From Acidobacteriota bacterium (GTDB lineage: Bacteria; Acidobacteriota; Blastocatellia; Pyrinomonadales; Pyrinomonadaceae): a stretch of 5,019 bases of DNA. The notes below the pieces were generated by a model that was not told the DNA's origin, searched no databases, and worked only from the letters and a program-made list of their open reading frames with translations. The DNA lies in assembly GCA_020199975.1 (NCBI GenBank), contig JAIVJP010000078.1, forward strand, positions 1-5,019, given 5' to 3'. Both the position numbers and the translations under genes were made by a program. Below, in pieces: positions 1-5,019 of this stretch (position 1 is the first letter of the stretch; every line of letters starts with the position of its first letter).

Positions 1-16
1 AGAAGTGGTGTCCGCC

Positions 17-187
17 ATGAAATCGAACGAAGCTAAATCAAATCAACCGGTTGATGGCGATGACTTCTGGTTGAATGCCAGTCAGCCATCGCTTCACGCG
101 ATTTGGGGCAATTCCGAGGACGATGTCTATGCCGAGCTGCTCGAAACATCGACGAGCAGGATTGGAGAAAACGACGAGCACATATGA
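17..187 (+). CDS. Small acidic antitoxin-like protein (56 aa), orphan
   Basis: This is a short open frame starting at ATG 17; an in-frame GTG at 5 would add only four residues. The first half is polar and probably disordered. Residues 17-42 carry the recognisable part: FWLNAS, then SLHAIW, then an acidic DDVYAELL tail. From memory, this 'W-x-N-x-E-D-D-x-Y' ending is common in small proteins encoded directly before MazF/PemK-type toxins, where they act as the antitoxin. No such toxin follows here, because the next gene belongs to a different toxin-antitoxin family. The last residues (from about 43) look unlike the family and may be read-through into foreign sequence. The 3' end overlaps the next antitoxin frame by 26 bases if that gene starts at 162. 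The family call is tentative. It could also be a remnant of a longer gene that starts before the window. Confidence 0.55.
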   Translation: MKSNEAKSNQPVDGDDFWLNASQPSLHAIWGNSEDDVYAELLETSTSRIGENDEHI

Positions 188-404
188 AGAAATAATCAGC
201 GCTGCGCTGTCTCTGCCGCCCGGCGCTAGAGCAATGCTTGCTGACCGTCTGCTTGAAAGCCTCGACGCCGAAGATCAGAAAAGGATTGATTCACTCTGGG
301 CTGAAGAGGCTGAGAGAAGGGTCGAGGAGATAGAAGACGGAGTAGTAAAGCCGATTCCTGGCGAGCAAGTGATGAATAGATTGCGTGCACGAAATAAGCA
401 ATGA
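162..404 (+). CDS. Addiction module antitoxin, RelE-associated (Unstab_antitox/TIGR02574-like)
   Basis: This encodes an 80-residue protein if it starts at TTG 162. The segment TSTYEEIISAALSLPPGARA (residues 5-24), followed by a leucine-rich helix ending ESLD and a highly acidic Trp-containing helix (W46, then several EE pairs), matches the small antitoxins encoded before RelE/ParE toxins. The pattern 'LPPxxRxxLAxRLLESL' is the family hallmark. Such antitoxins bind and neutralise the toxin and usually repress their own operon; that is family knowledge, not seen here. The stop codon overlaps the toxin ATG as ATGA (401-404), the usual translational coupling. The start is uncertain. TTG 162 has AGCAGG only one base upstream. 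ATG 129 has GAGGA (116-120) eight bases upstream but would add residues unlike the family. The family start would fall at codon 171, which is ACG. The gene may therefore be poorly translated or decayed. Confidence 0.72.
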   Translation: MEKTTSTYEEIISAALSLPPGARAMLADRLLESLDAEDQKRIDSLWAEEAERRVEEIEDGVVKPIPGEQVMNRLRARNKQ

Positions 405-562
405 ACTATTCTTTTCATCCTCACGCCGAGAATGAGCTCGAAGAGATCGCGGATTTCGCCGGGTTGGACTATGGCGGTCGACGCTTTGCTAACCTGAGCC
501 TCGAGGAGGTTGATGCTGGATGCCACTTTTCGAGATCGCTAACAGACGACTCATTCCAATAG
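401..562 (+). pseudogene. Truncated RelE/ParE-family toxin (first ~40 residues)
   Basis: ATG 401 opens a 53-residue frame that ends at TAG 560-562. The start, MNYSFHPHAENELEEIADF, is the typical first strand and helix of RelE/ParE ribonuclease or gyrase-targeting toxins ('plasmid stabilization protein' annotations), and the match seems to continue to the helix ending SLEEVDA (residues 33-39). From residue about 40 the sequence no longer resembles the family. It is simply the next gene's coding sequence read in another frame. Full toxins are about 90-105 residues, so the C-terminal half, with the beta-sheet and the active or target-binding residues, is missing. No continuation appears downstream before or after the nuclease gene. 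It should be inactive. The overlap with the antitoxin (ATGA) shows that a normal antitoxin-toxin pair once stood here. The cause, whether insertion or deletion, is inferred from the abrupt break near 517-522. Confidence 0.7.
503..510 (+). promoter_or_regulatory. Strong ribosome binding site for the nuclease gene
   Basis: GAGGAGGT lies nine bases before ATG 520, a near-perfect Shine-Dalgarno sequence that fixes the nuclease start. The same bases encode Glu-Glu-Val of the truncated toxin, so this site is made of former toxin coding sequence. Confidence 0.8.
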
Positions 563-1455
563 AGCAGACAAACTTCACGAACGAGAAGGAGCTTCAGACT
601 GTAATTGAGGTGAATCTAGAGCCGGTTTTCAACTGTCGCTTAGTTGCATCAGAGTTTTCAACTGGGGCACAGCACGCCGGGCGGATTGACACTCTCGCAC
701 TGTCAGAAGACAACAACCCGGTAATTATCGAATATAAGAAGGTAGAATCGTCCGAGCTCATAACGCAGAGCTTGTTTTATCTATCGTGGATTCACGACCA
801 CAAAGGAGACTTTCACATTGCAGTGCAAAAGACCCTTGCAACAAGTTTTCCGGTCGATTGGTCCGATGTCCGCGTGATCTGTTTGGCGCCTAATTACCGC
901 AGGTATGACCTACACGCTGTTCAAGTGATGGGTGCGAACATTGAGCTTTGGAGATACCGCCTCTTCAAGAACTCTATGTTGTACTTGGAGGAGGTCTTTC
1001 AGAAATCTGTCTCTCTCCAACCTGACTTGCAAGTAGTGGAGAGGAATCCCGTCATGGTGGCTGCCGGAAAGAAGGCCGCTCTGACGAGAGCAACCGGCGT
1101 CTATACTTTCGACCAGCACGTCAAAGGCAAATCAGAAGAGATCAAACAACTTGTCCTTGACATAAGAGAGTTCATCATGGACCTGGATTCTGCCATGGAG
1201 GAAACGCCAAAGAAATTTTACATTGCATATAAGATCTCTCAGAACATCCTTTGCATGGAAGTGAAGCAGCATAAAGTAATTCTTTATCTCAAGCTCAACC
1301 CTACAGACGTTGGCAATCTCCCGAGCATCGCCAAAGACGTAACCGAGATAGGCCATTATGGAACCGGTGATCTTGAACTCACAGTAACCTCTAATAAAGA
1401 ACTTGAAACGGCCAAGGAACTCATAGTAGGGGCATACCGAAAGGTCGGTGGCTAG
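520..1455 (+). CDS. Predicted PD-(D/E)XK nuclease with C-terminal DUF5655 domain
   Basis: This is a 311-residue soluble protein with no signal peptide or membrane segment. The N-terminal half (about 1-165) looks like a NucS/DUF91-type restriction-endonuclease fold. A helix carries E24 (NEKELQ), a strand carries GRID with D57, and a further strand carries IIEYKK with E71 and K73, giving the D...ExK signature. A helix with Q83 (TQSLFYLSW) follows, as is usual in this fold. The C-terminal part (about 195-308) matches DUF5655: a helix before TPKKFYIAYK, then a strand with LYLKLNP, then GHYGTGDLEL and a final helix ELETAKELI. Proteins of this architecture are common as stand-alone genes in bacteria and archaea. 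Their substrate and role are not established to my knowledge; DNA cleavage in defence or repair is the usual guess. The start is set by the strong upstream ribosome binding site. Wobble bases are richer in A/T than in the following gene, and the gene sits in a broken toxin-antitoxin locus, which suggests horizontal arrival. The family call is firm; the biological role is unknown. Confidence 0.85.
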   Translation: MPLFEIANRRLIPIEQTNFTNEKELQTVIEVNLEPVFNCRLVASEFSTGAQHAGRIDTLALSEDNNPVIIEYKKVESSELITQSLFYLSWIHDHKGDFHIAVQKTLATSFPVDWSDVRVICLAPNYRRYDLHAVQVMGANIELWRYRLFKNSMLYLEEVFQKSVSLQPDLQVVERNPVMVAAGKKAALTRATGVYTFDQHVKGKSEEIKQLVLDIREFIMDLDSAMEETPKKFYIAYKISQNILCMEVKQHKVILYLKLNPTDVGNLPSIAKDVTEIGHYGTGDLELTVTSNKELETAKELIVGAYRKVGG

Positions 1456-1457
1456 CA

Positions 1458-4322
1458 GTGGAAAAGGCTGACCTAGAACAACGCGTCAGCGCGGCGCGCG
1501 AAGAGACTGAAGCTCGCGGCGAGACGTTTTATCCGGGCGCGAGTCGGATTCATCTCGCTGCGTACCCACCGAAAGAACGCTGGGACGATTGGGTTGAGCT
1601 CGATCCTAAGGCGTGGCCAAGGCGCCACGAAAGACACTACACGCTCGTACCCACCACCTGCTTCAACTGCGAGTCCGCCTGCGGGCTGCTCGCCTACATC
1701 GACAAAGCCACCGGCGAGGTACAGAAGTTCGAAGGTAATCCCGAGCATCCTGGTTCGCGTGGCAGGAATTGCGCCAAAGGGCCGGCGACACTGAATCAGA
1801 TTACCGACCCCGATCGCATTCTCCATCCACTCAAACGCGTGGGGCGGCGCGGCGAAGGTAAATGGGAACGGGTGAGTTGGAATGAAGTGCTCGACGAATT
1901 GGCCGGACGTATACGCAAGGCTATCGTCGAAGATCGCCGGCAGGAAATCATGTATCACGTCGGCCGTCCCGGTGAAGACGGTTTCACCGAACGCATACTT
2001 GCCGCCTGGGGCATCGATGGGCACAACTCGCATACAAACATCTGCTCGTCCTCGAGCCGCGAAGGTTATCAACTCTGGATGGGTCTCGATCGTCCCAGTC
2101 CTGATCATGCCAACGCCAAAGTCATTTTTCTAATCAGCGCGCACCTTGAGTCCGGGCACTATTTCAATCCTCACGCGCAACGAGTAATCGAGGGCAAAAC
2201 GAACGGCGCGAAGTTAATCGTATTTGACACGCGCCTTTCCAACACGGCCACCCATGCAGACCATTGGGTCTCGCCAATTCCCGGTTCGGAAGCGGCAATC
2301 CTGCTGGCGATCGCAAACTACCTGATTCAGAACAATCTCTACAATCGCGAATTCGTACGCCGCTGGTGGAATTGGGAAGAGTATCTCTCACTCGAGCACA
2401 CCGAAGTCGAGTCGACCTTCGAAAACTTCGAGCAGATTTTGAAGGAACTCTACCAGGAGTACACCTTCGAGTTTGCTGGGAAGGAATCGGGGTTGGATCC
2501 GGGGAAGCTGGAAGAAGTTGCGAAGTGCGTTGCAACTGCCGGAACCCGACTGAGCACGCATAACTGGCGCAGCGCCTCATCTGGCAACAGCGGCGGCTGG
2601 CAAGTGGCCCGCTGCCTTTTCATGCTTAACGCGCTCATGGGCGCCATTGCAACCGAAGGCAGCGTGTTTCCCAACGCCTGGAACAAGTTCGTGCCCAAGC
2701 CAATCTATACTCCGCCGCATCCAAAGATGTGGAATGAGACCACCTGGCCTCGAGAGTATCCGCTTTCGATGAACGAGCTTTCTTTCCTGCTGCCGCATCT
2801 CTTAAAAGACGGACGCGCCAAGCTGGATGTTTACTTCACGCGGGTCTACAACCCCGTGTGGACCAACCCGGACGGCTTCTCGTGGATCGAAGCGCTCACT
2901 AATGAAGACCTGGTTGGCTGCCATGTCGCTATGACACCGGTCTGGAACGAAACGTCCTACTTTGCCGATTACATTCTGCCAATGGGTCTCGGCTCCGAGC
3001 GCCACGACATTCACTCCTATGAAACGCACGATTCCCAATGGCTCGGTTTTCGCCAGCCCGTGATGAAGGCCGCGCGCGAACGCTCGGGAGAAGAGATCGA
3101 CGACACTCGCGAAGTGAATCCCGGCGAGGTTTGGGAAGAGAATGAATTCTGGCTCGAGCTTAGCTGGAGAATCGATCCGGATGGGCAGTTAGGAATTCGC
3201 CCGTATGTGGAGTCGAAGAAAAATCCCGGTGAGCGGTTAAGCGTTGACGAATACTACGAATGGATTTTTGAGAATTCCGTTCCCGGGCTGCCTCAAAAAG
3301 CTGCAGCCGAGGGATTGAAGCCGCTGGAATACATGCGGCGCTACGGCGCGTTTGAAATTGCCAGCAAAGTCGGCGCGCTGTATGAAGAAACCATTCCTGA
3401 CGCAGAAATCGAAGACGGCCGCGAGGATCAATTCGGCCGGATCTACACCCAAACGCCCAAACCTGCTTCACCGAACATCGTGCCCTTGCCGACCATTGAT
3501 CCCGATCCGGAAGGACGGCGCTTTGTTGGTGTGAACATTGACGGGGCACTCAAACGTGGGTTTCCCACGCCCAGTGGCAAGCTCGAGTTCTTTTCGCGCA
3601 CACTAGCCGACTGGGGTTGGCGAGAAGTTGCCATTCCCACGTACATTCGCAGCCACGTGCACCCTGAAAACATGGCCGCGGATCAGAGTGTTCTCATTTC
3701 CACGTTCCGGCTCGCCATGCAGATCCACACGCGCAGTTCGAATGCGAAGTGGTTGAACGAGATAGCGCATACAAACCCGCTCTGGATTCATCCGTCTTTT
3801 GCGAAGCGCATCGGAGTTGGCACAGGCGACCTCGTTCGCGTTGAGACGGAGATTGGTTACTTTGTCGTGCATGCGTGGGTGACCGAAGGGATCCGCCCCG
3901 AGGTGGTCGCTTGCAGCCACCACATGGGCCGCTGGAAGACCCATGAGCAGGGAGCGCGGCAGATGATGGCCACCGTCAAACTAGATCATCAAAACACTGA
4001 ATGGGGTTTACAACGCGAGAAAGGTGTCGAGCCTTACCAGTCGAGCGATCCCGACACGCTGCGCATCTGGTGGAGCGATGTGGGCGTGCATCAGAATTTG
4101 ACGGCCCAACAGGAGGACAAGTACGGCGACATATCGGTGGATACAAACAAGTCGCGCGACGTTTACCGGAAATGGTTGGCAATGACGCGACCTGCCAATA
4201 CGCACTCACCTGACGGTACGCGCCGGCCTTACTGGATGCTGCGCCCCTTGAAGCCGGCGCGGGAGTTTTACCGCCTGGCGGGTGAAAACGAGACTGCGGC
4301 GTCGAGTTCTAGAGACTTTTGA
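1458..4322 (+). CDS. Molybdopterin oxidoreductase catalytic subunit (DMSO reductase superfamily)
   Basis: This is a 954-residue enzyme expected to bind a bis-MGD molybdenum (or tungsten) cofactor and one 4Fe-4S cluster. The cluster motif is C68-x2-C71-x3-C75-x29-C105, followed by K107 in NCAKG, the lysine that usually links cluster and pterin. The cofactor domain follows: WERVSWNEVLDELAGRI (136-152), HTNICSSSS with C196 as the likely Mo ligand, and VIFLISAHLESGHYFNPHA (222-240). A further conserved piece is TPSGKLEFFS (704-713). The C-terminal dinucleotide-binding domain spans roughly 745-870 (LISTFRLAMQIHTRSSN, then HPSFAKRIGVGTGDLVRVET, then ACSHHMGRW). There is no Tat signal, so it is probably cytoplasmic, as in SoeA-type sulfite dehydrogenases and some formate dehydrogenases. 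The substrate cannot be read from sequence; sulfite, thiosulfate/polysulfide and formate are candidates. GTG 1458 is the only start codon before the cluster, with weak GGTGG at 1447-1451. The gene begins two bases after the nuclease stop. No FeS or NrfD-type partner is visible. Confidence 0.92.
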   Translation: MEKADLEQRVSAAREETEARGETFYPGASRIHLAAYPPKERWDDWVELDPKAWPRRHERHYTLVPTTCFNCESACGLLAYIDKATGEVQKFEGNPEHPGSRGRNCAKGPATLNQITDPDRILHPLKRVGRRGEGKWERVSWNEVLDELAGRIRKAIVEDRRQEIMYHVGRPGEDGFTERILAAWGIDGHNSHTNICSSSSREGYQLWMGLDRPSPDHANAKVIFLISAHLESGHYFNPHAQRVIEGKTNGAKLIVFDTRLSNTATHADHWVSPIPGSEAAILLAIANYLIQNNLYNREFVRRWWNWEEYLSLEHTEVESTFENFEQILKELYQEYTFEFAGKESGLDPGKLEEVAKCVATAGTRLSTHNWRSASSGNSGGWQVARCLFMLNALMGAIATEGSVFPNAWNKFVPKPIYTPPHPKMWNETTWPREYPLSMNELSFLLPHLLKDGRAKLDVYFTRVYNPVWTNPDGFSWIEALTNEDLVGCHVAMTPVWNETSYFADYILPMGLGSERHDIHSYETHDSQWLGFRQPVMKAARERSGEEIDDTREVNPGEVWEENEFWLELSWRIDPDGQLGIRPYVESKKNPGERLSVDEYYEWIFENSVPGLPQKAAAEGLKPLEYMRRYGAFEIASKVGALYEETIPDAEIEDGREDQFGRIYTQTPKPASPNIVPLPTIDPDPEGRRFVGVNIDGALKRGFPTPSGKLEFFSRTLADWGWREVAIPTYIRSHVHPENMAADQSVLISTFRLAMQIHTRSSNAKWLNEIAHTNPLWIHPSFAKRIGVGTGDLVRVETEIGYFVVHAWVTEGIRPEVVACSHHMGRWKTHEQGARQMMATVKLDHQNTEWGLQREKGVEPYQSSDPDTLRIWWSDVGVHQNLTAQQEDKYGDISVDTNKSRDVYRKWLAMTRPANTHSPDGTRRPYWMLRPLKPAREFYRLAGENETAASSSRDF

Positions 4323-4823
4323 CTTTTTCTTTTCCTCACAGCTTGAAAATGACTCCGAGATTTGTAATCTATCGTTCTTCACAAACTAGCAGTTTCATTC
4401 GCGCTTTCCTTCTTCTTTAGTATGCGGCGAAGGCCGAGAAATCTTAGGAGCCAAGGGCGAGGACCGCAACGCCGGCGCCCTCAGCCAAGCAGTACCCGAA
4501 ATTCTTAATGACTCAGTCCGGCGTAGGTTGAAGAAAGCTAAAGTTGATGACGCTGCGCTGGAGCGGGGGCGCGCTGCGCTTTGCCCACCTTCCCAACCTG
4601 CAAGTTTGCTTAGGCTGGACATGACGAAGCAGAGATCTGTTTCGAACGATCCAGTGCGGTTGGCTTGTTTCGCTTGCGTAGAGGACGCAAATTCGGTAAA
4701 ACTTCACCACCTCAATCACTGAGTTCTTTGAACTTAGAACTTTGACCTTTGTCCGTGTTGGGCCGCTTGCTCAGAATCCATAGGTCGAAGTTCAAAGTAC
4801 AAAATTCAAAGCACGTCATTATT
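4323..4823. other. Intergenic region with no supported gene
   Basis: About 500 bases separate the oxidoreductase from the metallo-beta-lactamase-fold gene. Short frames exist on both strands (for example + 4528-4722 from a TTG, and - 4395-4622), but they have low-complexity, Arg/Ser/Pro-rich translations, poor starts and no family I recognise. Both cover the same GC-rich stretch around 4540-4600. The + frame is open from 4390 to 4722 without an ATG or GTG that makes a credible start. No convincing intrinsic terminator follows the oxidoreductase: the T-rich run at 4316-4334 has no stem before it. A weak 6-bp stem (AGGGCG 4454-4459 with CGCCCT 4476-4481) has no T-tract. The only clear structure is the inverted repeat at 4726-4811. 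Confidence 0.6.
4726..4811. repeat. Imperfect inverted repeat upstream of the MBL-fold gene
   Basis: The left arm 4726-4749 (starting CTTTGAACTTAGAACTTTGA) and the reverse complement of 4788-4811 (starting CTTTGAATTTTGTACTTTGA) agree at 20 of 24 positions by hand alignment. A 38-base loop lies between them. Each arm itself contains the repeated unit CTTTGAA/ACTTTGA, so the arms are also internally repetitive. In RNA this could fold into a long hairpin ending 12 bases before ATG 4824. Similar 'CTTTGAACTTTG' strings between genes are, from memory, common in some Acidobacteriota-like genomes, so a dispersed intergenic repeat is the simplest reading. A regulatory hairpin or a miniature mobile element remnant are alternatives. 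Confidence 0.6.
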
Positions 4824-5019
4824 ATGTATTTCAAACAGTTCTATCTCGGCTGTCTGGCGCATGCTTCGTACCTAATCGGCTCGGACGGTGAGGCTGCCGT
4901 CGTGGATCCGCAGCGCGACGTGGACCAGTACATCACAGAAGCCGATGCGAACGGATTGAAGGTCAAGTACGTAATCGAAACCCATCTTCACGCGGATTTC
5001 GTGAGTGGCCATCGAGAGC
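4824..5019 (+). CDS. MBL-fold metallo-hydrolase, sulfur/persulfide dioxygenase-like (5' part)
   Basis: The frame starts at ATG 4824 and runs off the window after 65 full codons. The start MYFKQFYLGCLAHASYLIGS, then AAVVDPQRDVDQYI (residues 24-37), then VIETHLHADFVSGH (50-63) is typical of the metallo-beta-lactamase subgroup related to ETHE1 and to rhodanese-fused persulfide dioxygenases. These oxidise glutathione persulfide or similar species to sulfite with a mononuclear iron. Full proteins of this group are commonly 230-470 residues, often with one or two C-terminal rhodanese domains; those would lie beyond the window. Metal-motif residues seen are H54, H56 and D58, with F59 where HxHxDH proteins have the last His. 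No clear Shine-Dalgarno sequence precedes the ATG, and the upstream sequence is A/T-rich with an inverted repeat. The protein is probably cytoplasmic, with no signal peptide. The fold is certain; the substrate is inferred from family resemblance only. Confidence 0.85.
   Translation, partial: MYFKQFYLGCLAHASYLIGSDGEAAVVDPQRDVDQYITEADANGLKVKYVIETHLHADFVSGHRE

Noticed and set aside
1403..1427. Promoter for the oxidoreductase inside the end of the nuclease gene (TTGAAA at 1403)
   Set aside because: No acceptable -10 element occurs at 16-18 bases spacing; the match is too weak to report.
1473..2108. Long minus-strand open frame (211 codons) opposite the oxidoreductase
   Set aside because: It lies wholly over the conserved 4Fe-4S and cofactor region of the + strand gene, and its translation resembles no family. 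Long antisense frames are expected opposite GC-rich coding sequence.
4314..4334. Intrinsic terminator after the oxidoreductase
   Set aside because: A T-rich run and a small tandem GACTTTT duplication are present at the stop codon, but no GC-rich stem precedes them.
4454..4481. Six-base inverted repeat AGGGCG/CGCCCT
   Set aside because: The stem is short, the loop is 16 bases and there is no T-tract; this is likely by chance in GC-rich sequence.
4395..4622. Minus-strand frame of 75 codons in the intergenic region
   Set aside because: The translation is Ser/Arg/Ala/Pro-rich with no family resemblance, and it covers the same GC-rich patch as the opposite-strand frame.
4390..4722. A 333-base + strand open frame (with TTG at 4528) as a hidden gene
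   Set aside because: It has no credible start codon or ribosome binding site, its composition is low-complexity, and no motif is recognised. It could be a decayed fragment but cannot be supported.
1..5019. CRISPR array, tRNA, rRNA or insertion-sequence transposase
   Set aside because: No regularly spaced repeats, no recognisable tRNA or rRNA segments and no transposase motifs were seen on either strand.

Overview
The window (5,019 bases) is bacterial and moderately GC-rich. It looks like a soil or environmental genome. The molybdenum-enzyme subfamily and the A/T-rich inverted repeat between genes resemble what I associate with Acidobacteriota (Blastocatellia/Pyrinomonadales-like) or similar lineages. 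That placement is an impression from memory, not a demonstrated assignment. All genes I accept are on the + strand.

Bases 1-562 hold the remains of toxin-antitoxin material. There is a 56-residue acidic protein resembling the antitoxin-like partners of MazF/PemK-type toxins, with no toxin behind it. It is followed by a RelE-associated antitoxin of the 'addiction module protein' family (Unstab_antitox/TIGR02574 type). An ATGA overlap then leads into a RelE/ParE-type toxin whose recognisable sequence stops after about 40 residues.

Exactly where the toxin stops resembling its family, a new gene begins (520-1455). It encodes a 311-residue predicted PD-(D/E)XK nuclease with a C-terminal DUF5655 domain. 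Its strong ribosome binding site lies inside the toxin remnant. Its codon third positions are clearly richer in A/T than those of the next gene, which suggests a separate origin.

Two bases after the nuclease stop codon begins a 954-residue cytoplasmic-type molybdopterin oxidoreductase of the DMSO reductase superfamily (1458-4322). It has a complete 4Fe-4S motif and a probable Cys molybdenum ligand. No electron-transfer or membrane-anchor subunit is visible in the window.

A gap of about 500 bases (4323-4823) holds no gene I can support, but does hold an imperfect inverted repeat just before the last gene. That gene (4824 to the window end, cut off) is the start of a metallo-beta-lactamase-fold protein of the sulfur dioxygenase/persulfide dioxygenase-like group. 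A molybdenum enzyme of the sulfur/formate type beside a persulfide-dioxygenase-like protein hints at inorganic sulfur metabolism, but the two are not obviously one operon. I see no clearly new system. The most unusual part is the toxin-nuclease-molybdoenzyme junction.
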